In this document: one piece after another, positions 1 to 10,379 of the stretch
How the letters are laid out: every line of letters begins with the position of its first letter
Position numbering within the stretch: position 1 is the first letter of the stretch
Assembly (NCBI GenBank): GCA_016875405.1
Contig: VGRJ01000006.1
Coordinates: 32,204-96,203, forward strand
Direction of reading: 5' to 3'
Length of the DNA: 64,000 nt
Source of the DNA: Deltaproteobacteria bacterium
GTDB lineage: Bacteria; Myxococcota_A; Polyangia; Polyangiales; Polyangiaceae
Made by a program: the position numbers and the translations under genes
The notes under the pieces: model-generated
Told to the model about the DNA's origin: nothing
Seen by the model: the letters and a program-made list of their open reading frames with translations, nothing else
Databases searched by the model: none

Positions 1-49
1 CGACACTGGCGTCGGAACGAGCTAGTCTGAGGTTCCCCTTCTCTTTGCC

Positions 50-1048
50 ATGATCGCCCTTCGACGCTTTCTCCGCCTCGCCCCCCTCGGAATCCTGACG
101 CTCCTCCCACTTGGCGCGTGCTCGTCCGACGTCGACACCACGAGCGGCTCGGGCGGCGACGGCGGAGCCGCGACGACGACCGGCCCGGAGCCGAGCGCGT
201 CGAGCATGGGCGTCGGACCCCAGACGAGCACCGGCGCCGGTCCGAAGGCCCTCACCGTCGCGACCTGGAACGTCCTGAACCTCATCGATGAGAAGAAGAA
301 CTCGGGGGTCCCGTTCGAGGACGTCGATCCAAACTACCCGGCGCACCGCGCCGAAATCGCGACCGTGGTCGACACGCTGAGGCCCGACGTGTTCATGCTT
401 CAAGAGGTCGAGAGCCAGGCGGTCCTCGACGCGCTGAACGGCGTCCTCGACAAGAAGTTCGCCTACACGAAGCTCATCGACGGCAACGACCCGCGCGGCA
501 TCGACGTCGCGATCTTGAGCGACTACCCGTTCGACAAGGTCGTCTCCCACAAGTCCGACAAATTCCTGAAGAAGGGGACGAGCTCGCCGACGTACAACTA
601 CGCACGCGACTGCCTCGAGGTGCACATGACCGTAAACGGCCGCCACGTCGTGATGCTCGGCGTGCACTTCAAGTCGAAAGACTCGGACGACCCCGACAAG
701 CGCCTCGCCGAGGCGCAGCACACGCGCGTCATCGCCAACGGCCTCGCGAAGGCCGACCCGACCGCCGCCATCCTGATGCTGGGCGACTTCAACGACGCGC
801 CCGGGACCGCCACCATGCAGGCGGTGATGGACGGGACGCCACCATTTTTGGGGGTCGCGGACGCCGTCCCCGAGAACGACCGCTGGACCTACAAGTACGC
901 GGGCAAGGTGTTTCTCATCGACCAGATCCTCGCGAACCCGCTCGTCTACGACATGCTCGACCCGGCGACGGTGTCGATCCCGCACACCAATGCGGTCACG
1001 AAAGCGAGCGACCACGCCCCGGTTCGAGCCACGTTCCGCATCGACTGA
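50..1048 (+). CDS. Endonuclease/exonuclease/phosphatase-family lipoprotein
   Basis: A 332-residue protein. The N-terminus is a lipoprotein signal peptide ending in the lipobox LGAC (Cys at about residue 25), followed by a Gly/Ser/Thr-rich spacer to about residue 65. The rest has the order of motifs of the exonuclease-endonuclease-phosphatase superfamily: TWNVLNL near 72, LQEVES near 116 (metal-binding Glu), GVHFKS near 204, LGDFNDAPG near 242 and SDHAPV near 320 (catalytic His). It is therefore probably an active, membrane-anchored phosphodiesterase or nuclease facing the periplasm or cell surface. The substrate (nucleic acid, sphingomyelin-like lipid or inositol phosphate) cannot be told from sequence. 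It stands alone upstream of the tamB-like gene with about 100 bases between. Confidence 0.85.
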   Translation: MIALRRFLRLAPLGILTLLPLGACSSDVDTTSGSGGDGGAATTTGPEPSASSMGVGPQTSTGAGPKALTVATWNVLNLIDEKKNSGVPFEDVDPNYPAHRAEIATVVDTLRPDVFMLQEVESQAVLDALNGVLDKKFAYTKLIDGNDPRGIDVAILSDYPFDKVVSHKSDKFLKKGTSSPTYNYARDCLEVHMTVNGRHVVMLGVHFKSKDSDDPDKRLAEAQHTRVIANGLAKADPTAAILMLGDFNDAPGTATMQAVMDGTPPFLGVADAVPENDRWTYKYAGKVFLIDQILANPLVYDMLDPATVSIPHTNAVTKASDHAPVRATFRID

Positions 1049-1151
1049 CGAGCCCCGTGGGGGCAGCCCAGGGGGGCCCTCGACGAAGGCGCCGAAGCCG
1101 TGCGGAGATCGCGCCATTTCCGTGATTTCTTGCTAAGTTGCGACGCTGCGC

Positions 1152-4100
1152 ATGGGCAGCTCCGGGGACGATGGACCGCGCGCGGCAGGGGGGCCGCGGG
1201 GGCGCGCTGCGAGCCGCGCGCGCCCGGGTGCGCCATCCTCGGGCGGACGCCGCGACTGGGGAGGCCTCCTCGCTCGGTTGTTCTGCGCGCTCTTCGCGGT
1301 GATCGGGGCGATCCCGCTCGCGCTCGGGGCCGTCGTGCGCCTCCCGTCGGTGCAGGACTGGGCCGCTCGAAAGACGGCCGCGCTCATCGAGACGGAGCTC
1401 GGCCTCACGGCGTCGTACCGGGTGCGGGTGGTGCCGTGGCCGCTCGGCATCGCGATCGACGAGCTCCAGGTGGAGTCGAGCGATGGAGGTGAGCCCTTCT
1501 TGCGCGCGGAGCGCGTCCTCATCCGCCCGCGGCTCTTCGCGCTGCTCGACGGGGAGCTCGACATCGGGGAGGTCCGCGTCGAGGAGCCGTACCTGCGCGC
1601 CGTCGTCGTGAACGGACACGTCTCGAACCTCGCGCTGCGTGCTCCGACCGGAGGTCCACCGCCTGAGCCGAAGCGTCGCTTGCCGCTCGCCGCGCTGTCC
1701 GTCTCGAACGCCCGACTCGACGTGTCGGTCGACGGTCTGCGCGTCCGCACGCGGGGAACCGACGTCGATCTGACCGTCGATGAGTCGACCCCCGGGGTCG
1801 CCGGGGCGCTGCCCCCTCAGCCGGTCGAGCTTTCACTGCGGAGCGGCAGCGTCGCCGTCGACCGGGCGCACCCGTCGCCGACCGGCGAGCGCCTCGACGA
1901 GGACCGTATCTGTCGGCTCCAAGCCCGCGCGCGCGTCTCGTCGACCGAGATGTTCTTGCGGCGCCTCGACCTCGAAGGCGCCGTGGACCTCGACCCAGGC
2001 CCAGCGACCCGACCGAGCTGCGAGCTGGTCGAAGGGGACTGGCGTCGCCTCGACGTGTCGGCGGCGGGCGTGCGCGTCGCGCTCGATGCGGAGGGCGTCC
2101 AGCGCGTCGAGGGTCGGGTGCGGGCCCGTCTCCCGCTCCCGGCCGTGCACCGCTTCGTCGACGTGAGCCCGGTCTCCGGGGCCGTCGAGCTCGACGCGTC
2201 GGACCTCGAATACGTGCGCGGAGCGAAGCTGCCGAGGCTCCGAGCCACCCTCTCGGGGACAGGACTCGGCTTCTCGTCGAAGTCGATCGCCGAGCGCTTC
2301 GAGGCCAAACTCGAACTCGAGGGCGACGAGGTCCGCGCACACGAGCTGGCGGTCGGTTGGAGCGGCGGCACGGCGACCATCGACGAGGTGCGCGTCTCGC
2401 CGTTCGCCGCGGGGCTTCCGCTCGCCGCGACAGGGGTCACGGTGCGCGAGGTCGCGTTCGCCCGGCTCTTCGAGGCCTTGAACGGCAGCCCCAACGCGCA
2501 TGTCGCCTGGCAGCTCGAGCGCGTGCGCTTCGACACCTTCGGCGGCACCCTGTCGCCGCTCGCCCTGCGCGGCCCCATCGCCGCCGAGACGCGCGACTTC
2601 GCGGTCTTCGACCGACCAGCGTGGCGCGAGGACCGCAAGCGGCTGGTCGGCCTCGCGTCCGCGCGGCTTGCCGGCGAGTTCGAGGTCGCCGACGCCGGAA
2701 TCTTTCTCAACGATCTCACCATCACCGGACCGAAATCCCGCATCTTGACAAACATCAAGCTCCTCTTCGTGCAGGAGCTCGGGGTGAGCCTCAAGGACGG
2801 GACGGTCCTCGACCTCTCGGATCTGTCACCGCTCGCCGATTTGGAGGTCGCCGGGCGGGCCCGCATTCGCGCCGAGACGACGGGCGCGTTCACGCACCCC
2901 AAGGTTCGCGGCGACCTGACGCTCGAGGACTTCGTGATCGCCGGCCTCCCCGCGGGGACGCTCGCGGGGACGGTCGCGTTCGAGCCGGTCCGGCTGGACC
3001 TCACCGACGCGACGCTCACGCACGACGCCTCGATAGCGAAGCTCCCGCACCTCGTCCTCGACTTCGGTCGCGCGCCCGCCGCCCTCGTCATGTCGGCACG
3101 CGTCGACACCCGCGCGTCGGGCTTCGACGTCCAGGATTTCCTCGAGATCCTGCGCCTCGAGCAAGAGCCGCTCTACCGGGACCTGCGCGGGCGTGCGCGC
3201 GGCAGCGCCGATACGTCGTTCGTGTACGGCGGCCCCGAGGACGCGTGCGGCGGCGGCCGCCTGTCGGTCAGCACCCGCCTCGCGCTCGAGGACGTTCGCG
3301 CCCTCGGCCAGCGCTTCGACTCGGGCACGGTCGAGCTCGACTACCTCTGGGACGATCGCCTCGCGGGTTCGCAAGGCGTCGTGGTCGACGTGCACGCCCT
3401 CACCCTTCGCCGCGGGGAGGGTACGATCGTCGGTCGCACCTCGATCCGTCACGACGCCGAGATCCAGGGGGACTTCACCGCGACCGCCCTCCCGCTCGAA
3501 GCGGTGGACATGCTCGGCCTCGAGCGGCGCGCCGATCGGGTCTTGCCCGAGGGAACGGTGTCGGGCGTCGCGCGCTTCGACGGGACGCTCCAGCGCCTGC
3601 GCGGCATGTTCGACGTCTCGATCTCCCCCGTGCGGATCGGGCCCGCGATGTTGCCGTCTTCGCGCATCGAGATCGTGATGGTGCCCGAGTCGCGCCCGGT
3701 TGCGTTCGAGGGCAAGAGCGCATGCGACCACCGCTTGGTGAAGGCGAGCGCGGCCTCCCCCGACGACGCGAGCGGGGACGGCTCGAGCGAGGAGGCCGCC
3801 ACGTTTCAGCTGCGCAAGGGGTCGCTCTTCGGGGGCCAGGCGACGCTCGAGGACATGATCCTCACCCGCGGCGAGCGCCCCATGCTGCGCGAGGGGACGG
3901 TGCGCCTCGAGAAACTCGACCTCGGCGCGCTCGCGAACCTCATCGGAGGTGTCGCCTTCTCGTCGGACGCCCCGGTCGGCACGGCGACCGGGGAGCTGCG
4001 CCTCGAACAGATGCCGCTCGACAACCCCGCGCTCGGCGAGGCGCGCTTCCGCATCGACGAGCTCGCGCTGTCTCGCGGCGGCACGTCAATGCGGGTCGGC

Positions 4101-5687
4101 AAGGTCGACCAGGAGCTCGCGCTCACCGCCGACTCGCTGAAGATCCCGACGCTGCCGCTCACCATCTCTCCGCGGCGCGGCCTCGAGGCCACCGTCGTCG
4201 TGTCGGGGCGCGTCGAGGAGCTGTCGACGATCCCGCGCTTCGATGTCCACGCGCAGCTCACCCCGCTCGATCTCGGAAAGCTCACCACCGCGCTGCCCTT
4301 CGTATCGCGCGCGGGCGGCGTCGTCTCGGGCGGGCTCCGCCTCGACGGGCCTTACTTCCTCCCGACCCTCTCAGGTGAGCTACGCCTCGAGCGCGGCCTC
4401 GTACGCTTGACAGGTGTCAACCTACCGCTCGACGACGTCAACGTGCGCGTGCTGATTCGCAATGGAGAGATCGAGATCAAGGAGGCCACCGCGCGGACGG
4501 GTGGCTTCGGTCAGCTGAGCCTCACCGCGCAGATGCCGCTGCGAGGGCTCGACGTCGCCGAGGTGAACGCGACCTTGACGGCCCGGGACGTCGCGCTGCC
4601 CCTCGCCGATGGCGTGAAGGCCACGGCGAACGCCGCGCTGAAGCTCGCCTATCGGCCTGGCGTCGGGCCCAAGGCGACCGACGCGTCGGCGGCGAGTTCG
4701 GGCGGGAGAGCGCTCCCGCAAGTGTCGGGCACCGTCTCGCTGTCGAGCTTCACCTACGCGCGCCCGATCGCCTTCCGCCTCGATCTCGATCAGCTCACCG
4801 GCAAGAGCCGGACGGTGGTCGAGACCTACGACCCGAACAACGACCTCGTGACCTTCGACGTCGCCGTCGTGTCGCCGCGCCCGCTCCGCGTCGTCAACAA
4901 CCTCATCGACACGAGCCTCGAGGTGTCTCAGCCCGGGCTGCGCTTGACCGGTACCAACCAGCGGTTCGGCGCGCGTGGCAGCCTTCGCCTCGAGCCAAAC
5001 TCGAAGCTCTTCATCCAGGGCCACGACTTCCGCATCCGTGAGGGTCGCATCGACTTCGACAACCCGACGCGCGTGACCCCTCGACTCGACGTGCTCGCGG
5101 AGACCGAGATCCGTCGCTACGCCTCGAGCGGCACGACGAGCACCGCCTCCGCGACCACCGGAGGCGCCGACGCGAGCGCGAGCGCGGGCAACGTGTGGCG
5201 TGTGACGATGCACGCGACCGGCGACACCGAGGCGCCGGCGCTCCAGCTCTCGAGCGATCCGCCGCTCGGTCAGGACGACATCGTCCTCTTGCTCCAGCTC
5301 GGCATGACGCGCGCCGAGCTCGATCGCGGCCTCGCGAGCTCACTCGCGCAGAGCGTGAGCCTCGAGGCCTTGTCAGCGCTCACCGGCTTCGATCAGGCGC
5401 TCCGTAAGACCGTTCCGCTCATCGACGACTTCCGCCTCGGCACGCAGTACTCGTCGCGTACCGGGCGGCCCGAGCCGACGGTGTCGATCGGCAAGCGCAT
5501 CACCGAGAACCTCCGCGCGACCGTGACGACGGGCCTCTCGGACAACCGCGAGCTTCGTTCGAACGTCGAATGGAAGCTCAAGCGCGGAGTGATCCTGCAG
5601 GGCTCGTACGACAACGTGAACGACATCTCGAGCTCGGCGATCGGGAACCTTGGAGCGGACCTCCGCTGGAGGATCGAGTTCGAGTGA
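1152..5687 (+). CDS. tamB: TamB-like translocation and assembly module protein
   Basis: A 1511-residue protein with one hydrophobic N-terminal segment at about residues 36-60 that anchors it in the inner membrane. A very long region of beta-rich repeats follows, of the AsmA/TamB type (hydrophobic-groove lipid-bridge proteins). The C-terminal 350 residues fit the TamB domain (DUF490), ending in short amphipathic beta strands such as TGLSDNREL and the terminal RWRIEFE. TamB proteins span the periplasm and work with an Omp85 partner in phospholipid transport and assembly of outer-membrane proteins. The stop codon overlaps the GTG start of the Omp85 gene, so the two are translationally coupled, which strongly supports the assignment. 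Ser/Ala-rich low-complexity stretches near 865 and 1350 are probably linkers. Confidence 0.88.
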   Translation: MGSSGDDGPRAAGGPRGRAASRARPGAPSSGGRRDWGGLLARLFCALFAVIGAIPLALGAVVRLPSVQDWAARKTAALIETELGLTASYRVRVVPWPLGIAIDELQVESSDGGEPFLRAERVLIRPRLFALLDGELDIGEVRVEEPYLRAVVVNGHVSNLALRAPTGGPPPEPKRRLPLAALSVSNARLDVSVDGLRVRTRGTDVDLTVDESTPGVAGALPPQPVELSLRSGSVAVDRAHPSPTGERLDEDRICRLQARARVSSTEMFLRRLDLEGAVDLDPGPATRPSCELVEGDWRRLDVSAAGVRVALDAEGVQRVEGRVRARLPLPAVHRFVDVSPVSGAVELDASDLEYVRGAKLPRLRATLSGTGLGFSSKSIAERFEAKLELEGDEVRAHELAVGWSGGTATIDEVRVSPFAAGLPLAATGVTVREVAFARLFEALNGSPNAHVAWQLERVRFDTFGGTLSPLALRGPIAAETRDFAVFDRPAWREDRKRLVGLASARLAGEFEVADAGIFLNDLTITGPKSRILTNIKLLFVQELGVSLKDGTVLDLSDLSPLADLEVAGRARIRAETTGAFTHPKVRGDLTLEDFVIAGLPAGTLAGTVAFEPVRLDLTDATLTHDASIAKLPHLVLDFGRAPAALVMSARVDTRASGFDVQDFLEILRLEQEPLYRDLRGRARGSADTSFVYGGPEDACGGGRLSVSTRLALEDVRALGQRFDSGTVELDYLWDDRLAGSQGVVVDVHALTLRRGEGTIVGRTSIRHDAEIQGDFTATALPLEAVDMLGLERRADRVLPEGTVSGVARFDGTLQRLRGMFDVSISPVRIGPAMLPSSRIEIVMVPESRPVAFEGKSACDHRLVKASAASPDDASGDGSSEEAATFQLRKGSLFGGQATLEDMILTRGERPMLREGTVRLEKLDLGALANLIGGVAFSSDAPVGTATGELRLEQMPLDNPALGEARFRIDELALSRGGTSMRVGKVDQELALTADSLKIPTLPLTISPRRGLEATVVVSGRVEELSTIPRFDVHAQLTPLDLGKLTTALPFVSRAGGVVSGGLRLDGPYFLPTLSGELRLERGLVRLTGVNLPLDDVNVRVLIRNGEIEIKEATARTGGFGQLSLTAQMPLRGLDVAEVNATLTARDVALPLADGVKATANAALKLAYRPGVGPKATDASAASSGGRALPQVSGTVSLSSFTYARPIAFRLDLDQLTGKSRTVVETYDPNNDLVTFDVAVVSPRPLRVVNNLIDTSLEVSQPGLRLTGTNQRFGARGSLRLEPNSKLFIQGHDFRIREGRIDFDNPTRVTPRLDVLAETEIRRYASSGTTSTASATTGGADASASAGNVWRVTMHATGDTEAPALQLSSDPPLGQDDIVLLLQLGMTRAELDRGLASSLAQSVSLEALSALTGFDQALRKTVPLIDDFRLGTQYSSRTGRPEPTVSIGKRITENLRATVTTGLSDNRELRSNVEWKLKRGVILQGSYDNVNDISSSAIGNLGADLRWRIEFE

Positions 5688-8600
5688 GCGCCCGGGTCCT
5701 CGTCTTCGTCCTCTCGGCGCTGCTGTTCGTGTGGGCGCCCTCGGCGCGCGCCGAGAGCGATCCGCCGACGACCGGCGACGAGCTCACGGGCTTCGACGCG
5801 GCGGACACGACCCTCGTCGCACCGAGCGACGACGACATCGGCGAGCTCGTCGGCAGGCCCATCGTCGGGGTCAGCGTCGAGACCGCGGGGCGCCGCTGGC
5901 GAGAGCGTCCATCGCTCCGGTCGGTCGAGGCGGGCACCCTGCTCACGGTGGACGTCGCGCGGCGCGCGATGCAAGAGCTGCTCGAGACGGGGCGCTTCGC
6001 GCAGGCCTACGTCGACGCACGACCACACCCTCAAGGCGTGGTCCTGAGGGTCGTCGGCGTGCCGCGCAGGATCGTCGCGCAGGTGACGACCGACGCACCT
6101 GGCGTCGCGACGCAGCGGCTCCAGACCGCGCTCGGGCTTCAGGTCGGCTCGGAGCTCACCGAGCCCATCCTGCGCGAGGCCCGCGCGCGAGTCCTCGAGC
6201 TCTACCGTCGCGTCGGGTTCCGGCGCGCCCAGGTCACCCTCTCGCCCGTCGACACCGACGCGCCCGATCGCGTCGTGCTCCGGCTGCGCGTGGTTTCGGG
6301 CCCCCCCGAGCGGATCGCGCGCCGGATCTTCGTCATTGCCCCGAGGCTGCGGGACGAGCTCGGTGCCCTGCGCGAGCGCTACCGGTCCGGCGAAGGCGAC
6401 ATCGCGAGCGAGGAGACGCTGCGGGAGGCCGACAGCGAGCTCGCGGAGCTCTTGCGTCAGGCGGGCTTCCTCCAAGCCTCGGTCGCCCACAGGCTCGTCC
6501 GCACGGCCGACGACACCTTCCTCTACGTCGACCTCGACACGGGCCCGCGCTACCGCTTCGCGTTCACGGGCGCGAACGCCTTTGATTCGAGCGAGCTACG
6601 CGCAGCCCTCGACCTTGAGCGCGCCGTCGAGCCATCTCCGGTCGCCCTCTCCGATCGTCTCGCGAGCTATTACCGCAAGCGCGGCTACCTCGATGCGCGG
6701 GTCGACGTGGAGGACCGGCCGATCTCGAACGACGCCGTCCGCCACGTCGAGTTTCGGATCCACGAGGGCATCGCCGCTCGTGTCGTGAAGCGCGAGCTGG
6801 TGTGCCTGCCTGCCGACGCACCGCCCGGCCTCACCGAGCGCGCTCTCCAGATCGAGCTCGACGCCTCGCTCGAAGCCGATTTGCCGGGGCGCTCGTTCTT
6901 CACGGCGATCGACGAGGCCGTCGCCGATGCGGGGCTCGGACAGCCCGGCGGCTCGCGCGCGCCCACGCGGCGCCCAGAGCCGACTCATGTCTTCGAACCC
7001 GAGGTGTACCAGCGAGCCCTCGAGCACCTGTCGCAGCTCTTGCAGAGCAAGGGATACCTGAACGCGATCGTCGGCCCGGTGACCGTCCTTCGCGCGCGCT
7101 GCGCCGTCGGCCGCGGCGGCGCGTGCGAATCGGAGGCGCTGCCGGTCCTGCCCGCGCCGCGTTGTGCCAAGGACGCCCTCGATCTACCTGTCGCTGAGCC
7201 GGCCTCGCCCGATGGGCTCGCGTGCACGCCCGACCTCCAGCGGGGCATCTCCTGCTCACCCGAAATTACGCTGCGAATTCCGATTCATCTGGGGCCAGAG
7301 ACGCGCCTCTACGACGTGGTGTTCGACGGCAACCGCCACTTCACCTCGCCGACCTTGCTCGAGCGATCGCAGCTCGTCCTCGGTGAGCCGCTCTCGCAGC
7401 TCGAAATCGACGCGGCGCGCACGCGGCTTCAGGGCGCGTACGCCGACGACGGCTACCACTACGCCTCGATTCGCGTCGACCTCGACATGTCGCCCGACAA
7501 GACGAGGGCGCGCGCGCGCGTGACGATCGTCGAGCGCGAGCCCGTGGCGATCACAGGCTACGAGGTGCAGGGCGCGAGCCGAACCGACCACGCCCTGATC
7601 CTCGGGCGCCTCGCGCTGTGCCGCGAACTCGAGCGCTGCAGCGAGTCGGAGCGCTACTACCGCCGCAGCAAGGCGCGCGAGAGCGAGGAGCAAATCGCCG
7701 GCCTAGGCGTGTTCTCGAGCGTGTCCCTCTCGCTCGAAGATCCGGACGTCCCGCAGCGCCAGAAGCGGGTCATCATCAGCGTCGTCGAGCAGCCCACGCA
7801 ATACCTCGAGCCGCGCCTCGGTTTCTCGACCGGCGAGGGATTTCGCTTCGCGTTCGAGTACGGACACCGGAACGTCGCGGGCAAAGCCATCGGCCTCATC
7901 GTGCGGCTCGAGTTCGGCTACCTGCCGGACTTCCTCATCCTCGACTCGGGGGTCCGCGAGAATTTCGCAACCTACCTCGGCGAGGTCTCGCAGCGCCTCG
8001 AGCGGCGCAATGCGGTGTCCTTGCGCTTCCCCGACATCGGCCTCGGGCCGCAGGTCGCGCTCAACGTCGACGGCGTCGACGTCCGCGACAACCAGCGCGA
8101 TTTCACGTTGAGCCGAGAGGCGTTGCTCCCGCTCCTCAACTACCGGCCGCTACGGAACCTGACGCTTCAGCTCGGCAGCTCCGTCGAGGCCAACGAGATC
8201 CGCGTCTACCGCGCGGGTGGCATCGCCGACATCGTGGCGAAGAACCCTGGACTCGCGACGCTGCTCCGCGTCCCCGAAGGCCGCACGCTCGCGTTCTCGC
8301 AGCGGGTCGGCCTCACCTGGGACCGGCGCGACAACCCCTTCGCGGCCACTCGCGGCACGCTGCTCGTCGCCGGAGTGGAGCACGTCACGGCACTGCCGCT
8401 CGAAGAGGCGACGCAGATCGACAGCGAATTTCTGAGGCTGACGGCGCGCTTCGCGGGCTATCTGCGCCTCACGAGGCGCGGCCTCGCCCTCGCGCTGAGC
8501 CTCGCCGGCGGACACAACGTACAGCTGAAGTCGACAAGCGCGACCTACCCCGATCGCCTCTTCTTCATCGGCGGCGTGAACACCGTCCGCGGCTTCGCCC

Positions 8601-8950
8601 TCGACTCGCTGGTGCCTGAAGATCTCGCGACCGAGGTCCTCGCCGGACGCCTCAGCTTGGACAGCATCGGCGTGCGAGCCGGGAACCTCTTCGTCAACCC
8701 TCGCGCCGAGCTGCGCGTGCCCCTCACCGAGACCTTCGCGCTCGGGCTCTTCCTCGACGCGGGCAACGTCTGGTCGAAGGCCGAATCGATCAAGTCCGCA
8801 GCCGACCTCCTCGAGCTCCGCTACGCCACCGGCGCAGGCCTCCGCGCGACGACTCCGGTCGGCCCGATCGCCTTCGACGGCGGCCTGAACCTCTCGCCCC
8901 GCCCATGGGAATCCACGGGCGCGATCCACTTCTCGATCGGCCTCTTCTGA
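5684..8950 (+). CDS. Omp85-family outer-membrane protein (TamA/BamA-like) with about seven POTRA modules
   Basis: The start is the GTG at 5684, inside the stop of tamB (GTGA overlap). It gives a signal peptide ending in PSARAES and a 1088-residue precursor. The periplasmic part (residues about 45-700) can be divided into roughly seven POTRA-like beta-alpha-alpha-beta-beta units, each ending in a GF/GY-x-x-A motif such as GRFAQAYV, GFRRAQVT, GFLQASVA, GYLDARVD, GYLNAIVG, GYHYASIR and GVFSSVSL. The C-terminal 380 residues are the 16-strand barrel domain, with the Omp85 signature FFIGGVNTVRGF near residue 963. Partnership with the overlapping tamB argues for a TamA-like role, but TamA normally has three POTRAs and is about 580 residues. 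A BamA-like or hybrid function is possible. Confidence 0.85.
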   Translation: MSARVLVFVLSALLFVWAPSARAESDPPTTGDELTGFDAADTTLVAPSDDDIGELVGRPIVGVSVETAGRRWRERPSLRSVEAGTLLTVDVARRAMQELLETGRFAQAYVDARPHPQGVVLRVVGVPRRIVAQVTTDAPGVATQRLQTALGLQVGSELTEPILREARARVLELYRRVGFRRAQVTLSPVDTDAPDRVVLRLRVVSGPPERIARRIFVIAPRLRDELGALRERYRSGEGDIASEETLREADSELAELLRQAGFLQASVAHRLVRTADDTFLYVDLDTGPRYRFAFTGANAFDSSELRAALDLERAVEPSPVALSDRLASYYRKRGYLDARVDVEDRPISNDAVRHVEFRIHEGIAARVVKRELVCLPADAPPGLTERALQIELDASLEADLPGRSFFTAIDEAVADAGLGQPGGSRAPTRRPEPTHVFEPEVYQRALEHLSQLLQSKGYLNAIVGPVTVLRARCAVGRGGACESEALPVLPAPRCAKDALDLPVAEPASPDGLACTPDLQRGISCSPEITLRIPIHLGPETRLYDVVFDGNRHFTSPTLLERSQLVLGEPLSQLEIDAARTRLQGAYADDGYHYASIRVDLDMSPDKTRARARVTIVEREPVAITGYEVQGASRTDHALILGRLALCRELERCSESERYYRRSKARESEEQIAGLGVFSSVSLSLEDPDVPQRQKRVIISVVEQPTQYLEPRLGFSTGEGFRFAFEYGHRNVAGKAIGLIVRLEFGYLPDFLILDSGVRENFATYLGEVSQRLERRNAVSLRFPDIGLGPQVALNVDGVDVRDNQRDFTLSREALLPLLNYRPLRNLTLQLGSSVEANEIRVYRAGGIADIVAKNPGLATLLRVPEGRTLAFSQRVGLTWDRRDNPFAATRGTLLVAGVEHVTALPLEEATQIDSEFLRLTARFAGYLRLTRRGLALALSLAGGHNVQLKSTSATYPDRLFFIGGVNTVRGFALDSLVPEDLATEVLAGRLSLDSIGVRAGNLFVNPRAELRVPLTETFALGLFLDAGNVWSKAESIKSAADLLELRYATGAGLRATTPVGPIAFDGGLNLSPRPWESTGAIHFSIGLF

Positions 8951-8979
8951 ACACGGCGTGGGACCCGCTCCGAGATTTC

Positions 8980-9008
8980 TTGCGCAGATACCTGAACACG
9001 GGTACAGT
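8980..9008 (+). promoter_or_regulatory. recA promoter with LexA-like operator
   Basis: TTGCGC at 8980-8985 and TACAGT at 9003-9008 are spaced by 17 bases, as in a sigma-70 type promoter. The sequence CTGAACACGGGTACAG (8992-9007) lies between and over the -10. It is an inverted repeat CTGAAC-N4-GTACAG with one mismatched pair and closely resembles the boxes before imuA and dnaE2. LexA control of recA is established in most bacteria. The binding here is inferred. Confidence 0.7.
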
Positions 9009-9064
9009 ATCGCTTCCTTGACCAAAGGCACCTACCACCCTCCCCACTCCACCGAGGCACACCC

Positions 9065-10213
<1,149 letters not shown>

Positions 10214-10379
10214 GTCCCGCGCTCACCCAGTCTTTCCACCAGCGATCATCCACTGACCGCGGCGTCGATCGAGCGCCGCGGCGACGGGAGACGTGTGTCC
10301 GCGCTCCTGGAGAGGCCGTCGAGGCCTCGCTGCCACTCGATCGACCGCGGCTCTGCCGCCATCGGGAGAGGTCTGCCTC

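Noticed and set aside
8946..8961. TGAACACGGCGTGGG near the end of the Omp85 gene, considered as a second LexA-like box for recA
   Set aside because: The right half does not match GT(T/A)CAG, and it is outside the promoter elements.
10214..10379. Possible LexA-like box before recN
   Set aside because: I read the whole gap and found no GAAC-N4-GTTC-like repeat, so I do not claim SOS control from this interval.
10293..10379. Upstream GTG start for recN
   Set aside because: It adds 29 residues (SWRGRRGLAATR and so on) not found in RecN. The conserved N-terminus begins at ATG 10380.
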